Under the pieces are notes generated by a model, which saw nothing but the letters and a program-made list of their open reading frames with translations, did not search any database and was not told the DNA's origin. Made by a program: the position numbers and the translations under genes. A DNA stretch of 64,000 bases from Cepaea nemoralis. Its lineage: Eukaryota; Mollusca; Gastropoda; Stylommatophora; Helicidae. How positions within the stretch are numbered: the stretch's first letter is position 1; every line of letters starts with the position of its first letter. This document shows, one piece after another, positions 59,365 through 64,000 of the stretch. The stretch lies in assembly GCA_014155875.1 (NCBI GenBank), contig JACEFZ010018305.1:91542-155541 (forward strand), written 5' to 3'.

Positions 59365-60215
59365 ACTAAGGTTCGTTATTTTACGTATGTTTTCACTGTC
59401 GCACTCTCCAAGGTTCGTTATTTTACGTATGTTTTCACTGTCGCACTCTCCAAGGTTCGTTATTTTACGTATGTTTTCACTGTCGCACTCTCCAAGGTCT
59501 GTTCTCATTGTCGCATTCTCTAAGGTTCGTTATTTGACGCCTGTTCTCATTGTCGCACTCCTCAAGGTTCGTTATTTTATGTATGTTTTCACTGTCGCAC
59601 TCTCCAAGGTTCGTTATTTTACGTATGTTTTCACTGTCGCACTCTCCAAGGTTCGTTATTTTACGTATGTTTTCACTGTCGCACTCTCCAAGGTCTGTTC
59701 TCATTGTCGCATTCTCTAAGGTTCGTTATTTGGGACCGCCCTCTGTTTTCTCCCCTTGTCGACAACTTCCCCCCCAAGGTTCGTTATTTTACGTATGTTT
59801 TCACTGTCGCACTCTCCAAGGTTGTTTTTTACACTGTCGCACTCTCCAAGGTTCGTATTACGTATGTTTCACTGTCGCACTCTCAAGGTTCGTTTTATGT
59901 TGTTTCACTGTCGCACTCTCCAGGTTCAACGTTGTTTTCTGTTCTCATTTTTTAGCATTCCCCTAAGGTTCGTTATTTTGACGCCCCTTTTTTTTTCTCA
60001 TTGTCGCCACTCCCTCAAGGTTCGTTATTTTATGTATGTTTTCACTGTCGCACTCTCCAAGGTTTTGTTTCTTCCCCCTTTGTTTTTTGGCATTCCCCCT
60101 AAGGTTCGTTATTTGACGCCTGTTCTCATTGTCGCACTCCTCAAGGTTCGTTATTTTATGTATGTTTTCACTGTCGCACTCTCCAAGGTTCGTTATTTTA
60201 CGTCTGTTCTCTCGC
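59365..60215. repeat. 42-bp minisatellite, some units badly degraded
   Basis: Units contain 'aaggttcgttattttacgta' and 'tgttttcactgtcgcactct' plus cc. Units at 59365-59735 are clean. From 59740 to about 60115 they contain runs of C and T and single-base losses, then become clean again. Frames encoding FSLSHSPRFVILRM repeats are artefacts. Confidence 0.9.
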
Positions 60216-60295
60216 GCACTCACTTGAGCTTTTAAAAATATATTCAAGAACAACAGAAGCCGAACCACTCAAGAAAAGGCGATCATTTGAGACAG

Positions 60296-60296
60296 A

Positions 60297-60368
<72 letters not shown>

Positions 60369-60411
60369 ATGTGAGAGAGAGTGTGGGTATTATGGTATAG
60401 AAAGAAAGAAA

Positions 60412-60497
<86 letters not shown>

Positions 60498-60500
60498 ATA
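60296..60500. repeat. (GA)n then (AAAG)n microsatellites
   Basis: A GA run of about 65 bp (60299-60365) and an AAAG run of about 100 bp (60400-60500). Confidence 0.95.
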
Positions 60501-61315
60501 TGAGAGAGGGAAAGAAAGAGAGGGGTAGAAAGAGAGGGACAGATAGAGAAGAGAGAAGCGTGGGGAAGAGAGACCCTGTTGATTTTGTTACCTAACACAC
60601 CCTGTCTTCTCCGTTATCACTCCCTTGATCTTTTCTATTTTCGTTTCTGCAATTATTTTATCAGCGTTGAGTTTCCTCCCCTCTTTCAAAGAGTACAGAA
60701 AACGTTACTTCTTACTACCCCTGTCAAGATCGGTTTTCCCCCTTACTGAAATATTTACGATATTGGCCGATTGCTTAGCACGTTGCCACAGCTCTTCTTC
60801 CTTCGTCTTCTTCCTAGTCAATTTATATCATCAGACAAGATGGCACCGGCCAATCAGATAAACGTTTACATTCAGAATGTGGATAGGCTGCTGTCTGGAA
60901 CCAACCGGGAAGTTCTGGCAAATGTGTTTATTTTTTCTTCCAGCCACAGTTTACGTTGCATTTTGAGCAGGGGGATAAGGATCACTTAGGGTATTGTTTT
61001 AACATTTTTTATTAGCTGTGGTTTACATGCAAACTAAGCTTGTCGGGTCAAAGTTCACACTGCGGCCCAATCTCGCTGTGGGCAGACAATGTAGCGGCAA
61101 ATAATGAGATAATTATGTCATGTAAGTAGTTGAATGGGAACCATGTATCGGTAGACAAGACAACATTAGATCGTTCAGTACATGAAAGCTAGCACGCGAG
61201 TATAAAGTGGCACATTCACCATGGACTTCTTTAAAACAAAACAGTAAACTTCACAGCACAATAGATTAGCTGCATACAGGCGCCTGTTTTCACAATCATC
61301 ATCATAATCAACATT
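60501..61315. other. Non-coding DNA with one candidate start exon
   Basis: A candidate first exon lies at 60840-60925 (see its own entry). A second short GA-rich stretch lies at 60500-60545. Nothing else is recognised. Confidence 0.4.
60840..60925 (+). CDS. Candidate first exon
   Basis: An ATG in good context (caagatggc) opens MAPANQINVYIQNVDRLLSG then TNREVLANV. A possible donor is gtgttt near 60923-60926, which is weak. The sequence is protein-like but short, and I do not recognise it; no continuation is visible in the window. Confidence 0.2.
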
Positions 61316-61435
61316 ATCTTCTTCTTCTTCTTCTTCTTCTTCTTCTTCTTCTTCTTCTTCTTTCTTCTTCTTTCTTCTTCTTCTTCTTCTTCTTCTTCTT
61401 CTTCTTCTTCTTCTTCTTCTTCTTCTTCTTCTCTT
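61316..61435. repeat. (CTT)n microsatellite
   Basis: About 118 bp of cttctt repeat with two single-base slips (61360 and 61371). Confidence 0.95.
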
Positions 61436-61724
61436 CTCCGTGCCTCATTCCTTGGGAGTACGTAACATCTCATTACGCAACAACTTTAGTGAATCTACAC
61501 CGTTGTCCAGAACGAGAGACTCGGGAGTAAGAATTGGCACTGCCAGACACGAGATGCACTTCGGGAGAACCAGGGACCTCGTCAACCACCATAGAACTGG
61601 CACTATTAGCCGCGGACGCTGATATATATGTTAGGTGAGGGTCTGAGCATACATGGACTTGTCCAGAATGCAAGGATGATGTCCCAAAAGATAACATATA
61701 ACAGATCTGCACCCAAGAGGCCAG

Positions 61725-62032
61725 GGCGACAGATTTCAGCATGCATCTGTGTCAGGTTGAATTCCTCCATACAGATTTCAGCATGCATCTGTGTCAGGTT
61801 CAATTCCTCTTCTAGACAGATTTCAACTTGCATCTGTGTCAAGTTGAATTCCTTTAGACAGATTTCAGCAAACATCTGTGTCAGGTTGAATTCATCTTGA
61901 CAGATTTCAGCATGCATCTGTGTCAGGTTGAATTCATCTTGACAGATTTCAGCATGCATCTGTGTCAGGTTGAATTCGTCTAGACAGATTTCAGCATACA
62001 TCTGTGTCAGGCTGAATTCGTCTAGACAGCTT
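61725..62032. repeat. ~42-bp minisatellite, 7-8 copies
   Basis: Units contain 'agacagatttcagcatgcat' and 'ctgtgtcaggttgaattc'. Each has gcatgc and gaattc palindromes. The frames encoding QISACICVRLNSS repeats and their reverse are artefacts. Confidence 0.9.
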
Positions 62033-62390
62033 GCATCAAGGTAAAGAACTCCATCTCAACGGGTGTTGGTTCCCCCTCCCCCCCAACATGCTGCCATGGC
62101 GGTGACTTTGCAACCTACTCTCTGCGATGTCCGACCGCCGGGGTTTTGTAACCCGCAAAACGTGGCCTCCTGGTTGTCGCCCTTGTGTGAGAATGATAGT
62201 ATCCGAAACTCACTACCCGAGAGAGCAGGAGACAAGTGGCGTTACTAGACACTAACCAAGAGATCAGGGAGCGAGTGACGTCACCAGACACTAACTATTT
62301 TTGTAAAACTGTCTAGTTCTGGGATAGGATTCGATCTCGGCAACTGTTAAGCCAGGGGTTGACACAGTGACTTCTCAGCTAAGCCTCAGG

Positions 62391-62393
<3 letters not shown>
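62033..62393. other. Unique non-coding DNA
   Basis: A tRNA-like reverse B-box pattern ('ggattcgatctcggcaact') occurs near 62327-62345 and could be an eroded SINE. No gene is seen. A near-duplicate pair of about 55 bp ('gagagagcaggagacaagtg' and 'aagagatcagggagcgagtg') lies at 62219-62290. Confidence 0.4.
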
Positions 62394-62439
<46 letters not shown>

Positions 62440-62451
62440 ATACTACACACA

Positions 62452-62520
<69 letters not shown>
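62394..62520. repeat. (CA)n and (TA)n microsatellites
   Basis: CA repeat at 62394-62438 and TA repeat at 62455-62520, directly before LINE coding sequence. Confidence 0.95.
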
Positions 62521-62521
<1 letters not shown>

Positions 62522-64000
62522 CTCGAAGTTACCACAGTGCTGACTGTGATACAGATCATTCTTTGGTTGTTGCAAGGGTTAGACTGAGACCAAAGAGAAT
62601 CTGCACAGCTAAACACAAGTCTAGCCCCAGGATTAATATTACTAACACTCACGATCCTGGAAAGTGCTTTGAATTTCAACAGCAACTTGAAGACGCTTTC
62701 AATGATACATCAGAAATTGTATAGTAAATGATAAATGGAGTAAACTTAAGGAAACTATTTATAAAACAGCGGTAGGGGTTTACGGCACTGTGGATCATAA
62801 GAGGCAGGACTGGTTTGCGGCAAACAGCCAGATACTGCAGCCCTTGATTGATAAAAAGAAGATAGCTCTCTTAAGAAACAAGGAAAGACCAACGCGTAAC
62901 ACTCTGAGTGAGCTGAAGCAAGCGAGGAAGGATGTACAAAAGGCTGCCAGGCAGTGTGCGAATGACTATTGGATCAAGTTATGTGAGTCCATTCAAATCG
63001 CAAGTGATAAGGGAAACATCAGAAGCATGTATGAAGGGATAAAGAAAGCCAGTGGTCCAATGATCAAAAGAAGTGCACCGCTGAAAACCTTGACTGGAGA
63101 AATCATCACTGATAAGAAACAGCAGATGGATAGATGGGTCGAGCACTATTTAGAGCTTTACTCAAGTGAGACCAAGCTAGCGGATGATGCCCTCAACGCC
63201 ATAGAGGCCCTGCCAACTCTTGACCACCTGGACACACTTCCCACTATAACAGAAGTTAAGTGTGCTATAAATGAGCTTGCATCTGGCAAGGCTCCAGGTA
63301 AGGATGGGATTCCAATAGAGGTGATCAGGAGTGGGCAAGACACACTCGCTCTACAGATCCACCAGCTAATAGAGCTATGCTGGCGAGAAGGACAAGTCCC
63401 ACAGGATTTCAAAGATTCAAACATCATAACGCTGTACAAGAACAAGGGAGATCGGAGCGACTGTAACAACTATAGGGGTATCTCACTTCTGTGTATTGTT
63501 GGGAAAGTATTTCCCAGAATTGTCCTGCACAGACTTCAAGTCCTGGGAGATCAAGTCTACCCCGAATCACAGTGCGGCTTCCGTCAGAACCGGTCTACCA
63601 TTGATATGATATTCTCATTGCGACAGGATGCAAGAAAAATGCCGGGAGCAAAATCAGCCACTGTTTATTGCCTTCATCGACCTCACAAAGGCATTCGATT
63701 TGGTCAGTCGTGAGGGTCTGTTCAAAGCACTAAAGAAGATTGGCTGCCCACCAACTCTTCTGTCCATTGTGGAATCGTTCCACACAGGCATGAAGGGTAT
63801 AATCAAGTTTGATGGCTCAACTTCAGAAGAGTTTGAAATCAAGAGTGGAGTTAAGCAAGGTTGTGTACTATTCCCCCACCCTCTTTGGGATATACTTTTC
63901 ACTTCTACTGAAATATGCCTTTCGTGATCAGGATGACGGTATAAATTACCTTCAACCCCAAAAGCTAGATTGGGGTTTGGGGCCGGGGTTTTTTTATTAA
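62521..64000 (+). mobile_element. RTE-like LINE, decayed, running off the window
   Basis: It begins at the (TA)n border with the end of an endonuclease domain and continues into reverse transcriptase. It is broken by stops and several frameshifts. The 3' end lies beyond 64000. Its protein differs clearly from the LINE at 55818-58291, so it is a second RTE-like family. Confidence 0.8.
62525..63990 (+). pseudogene. RTE-like LINE endonuclease end and reverse transcriptase, frameshifted
   Basis: The first frame gives SADCDTDHSLVVARVRLRPK (endonuclease DH motif) and FQQQLEDAFNDTSEIV, then stops at about 62721. The main frame (62790-63630) gives KRQDWFAANSQILQPLIDKK, the RT start ELASGKAPGKDGIPIEVIRS, YKNKGDRSDCNNYRGISLL and YPESQCGFRQNRSTIDMIFS. 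A shift near 63625 leads to QEKCREQNQPLFIAFIDLTK and AFDLVSREGLFKALKKIGCP (motif A), then FEIKSGVKQGCVL (motif B start). Another shift near 63870 leads to PTLFGIYFSLLLKYAFRDQD. The YADD motif is not reached. A dead copy. Confidence 0.8.

Noticed and set aside
59287..60268. Frames with FTVALSKVRYFTYV repeats
   Set aside because: Translations of the 42-bp minisatellite in different frames.
61606..62001. 131-codon reverse frame with MHAEICQDEFNLTQ repeats
   Set aside because: It looks protein-like, but is a 42-bp array with equally open frames on the other strand and no flanking gene structure.

Overview
This window looks like nuclear DNA of a multicellular animal. It is AT-rich, has a gene split into exons with GT-AG borders, carries many LINE, SINE and hAT/Kolobok-type elements, and is unusually rich in minisatellites and microsatellites. 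The repeat types (LINEs and DNA transposons with GAA or CTAA tails, tRNA-headed SINEs) suggest an invertebrate, most likely a lophotrochozoan such as a mollusc. That assignment is inference and no marker in the window proves it.

Region 1-14.2 kb holds the only gene I can follow. It is the 3' part of a plus-strand gene with six exons whose splice phases agree (1478-1584, 2254-2323, 8986-9125, 10480-10719, 11853-12119, 13389-14147). It encodes short helices, a low-complexity linker and a strong C-terminal coiled coil, resembling the region after the DH-PH domains of AKAP13/ARHGEF2/ARHGEF18/ARHGEF28-type Rho guanine nucleotide exchange factors. The catalytic part would lie left of the window. 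The last exon needs three +1 frame shifts to stay open. The introns carry SINEs, a hAT MITE and several minisatellites.

Region 14.2-30.9 kb is mostly non-coding: LINE and SINE pieces, minisatellites with units of 29, 53, 22 and 27 bp, and a 37-bp-unit array spanning 21.2-27.6 kb. That array is split by a decayed Kolobok-like DNA transposon (22809-25541) flanked by TTAA. Region 30.9-34.1 kb is a 5'-truncated LINE with reverse transcriptase and RNase H, sitting inside a 30/60-bp minisatellite. Region 34-42.5 kb holds SINEs, LINE tails, a 41-bp-unit array (36.96-38.23 kb) and a 77-bp-unit array.

Region 42.5-48.4 kb holds a decayed endonuclease/RT/RNase H LINE whose RT core has been replaced by TA repeats plus the 3' end of another LINE, followed by a deleted hAT transposon. 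Region 49-55 kb is simple repeats, a very uniform 40-bp-unit array and a 1.8-kb solo-LTR-like insertion in a 43-bp array. Region 55.8-58.3 kb is an RTE-like LINE with an open 816-codon frame and a 14-bp target duplication. The last 6 kb are minisatellites, long simple repeats and a frameshifted RTE-like LINE running off the end.

The main pattern is that element after element lies inside a tandem array, with the same array on both sides and often a clean target-site duplication. The arrays therefore predate the insertions and seem to act as tolerated landing sites. I found no prokaryotic, viral or CRISPR features and no complete host gene.
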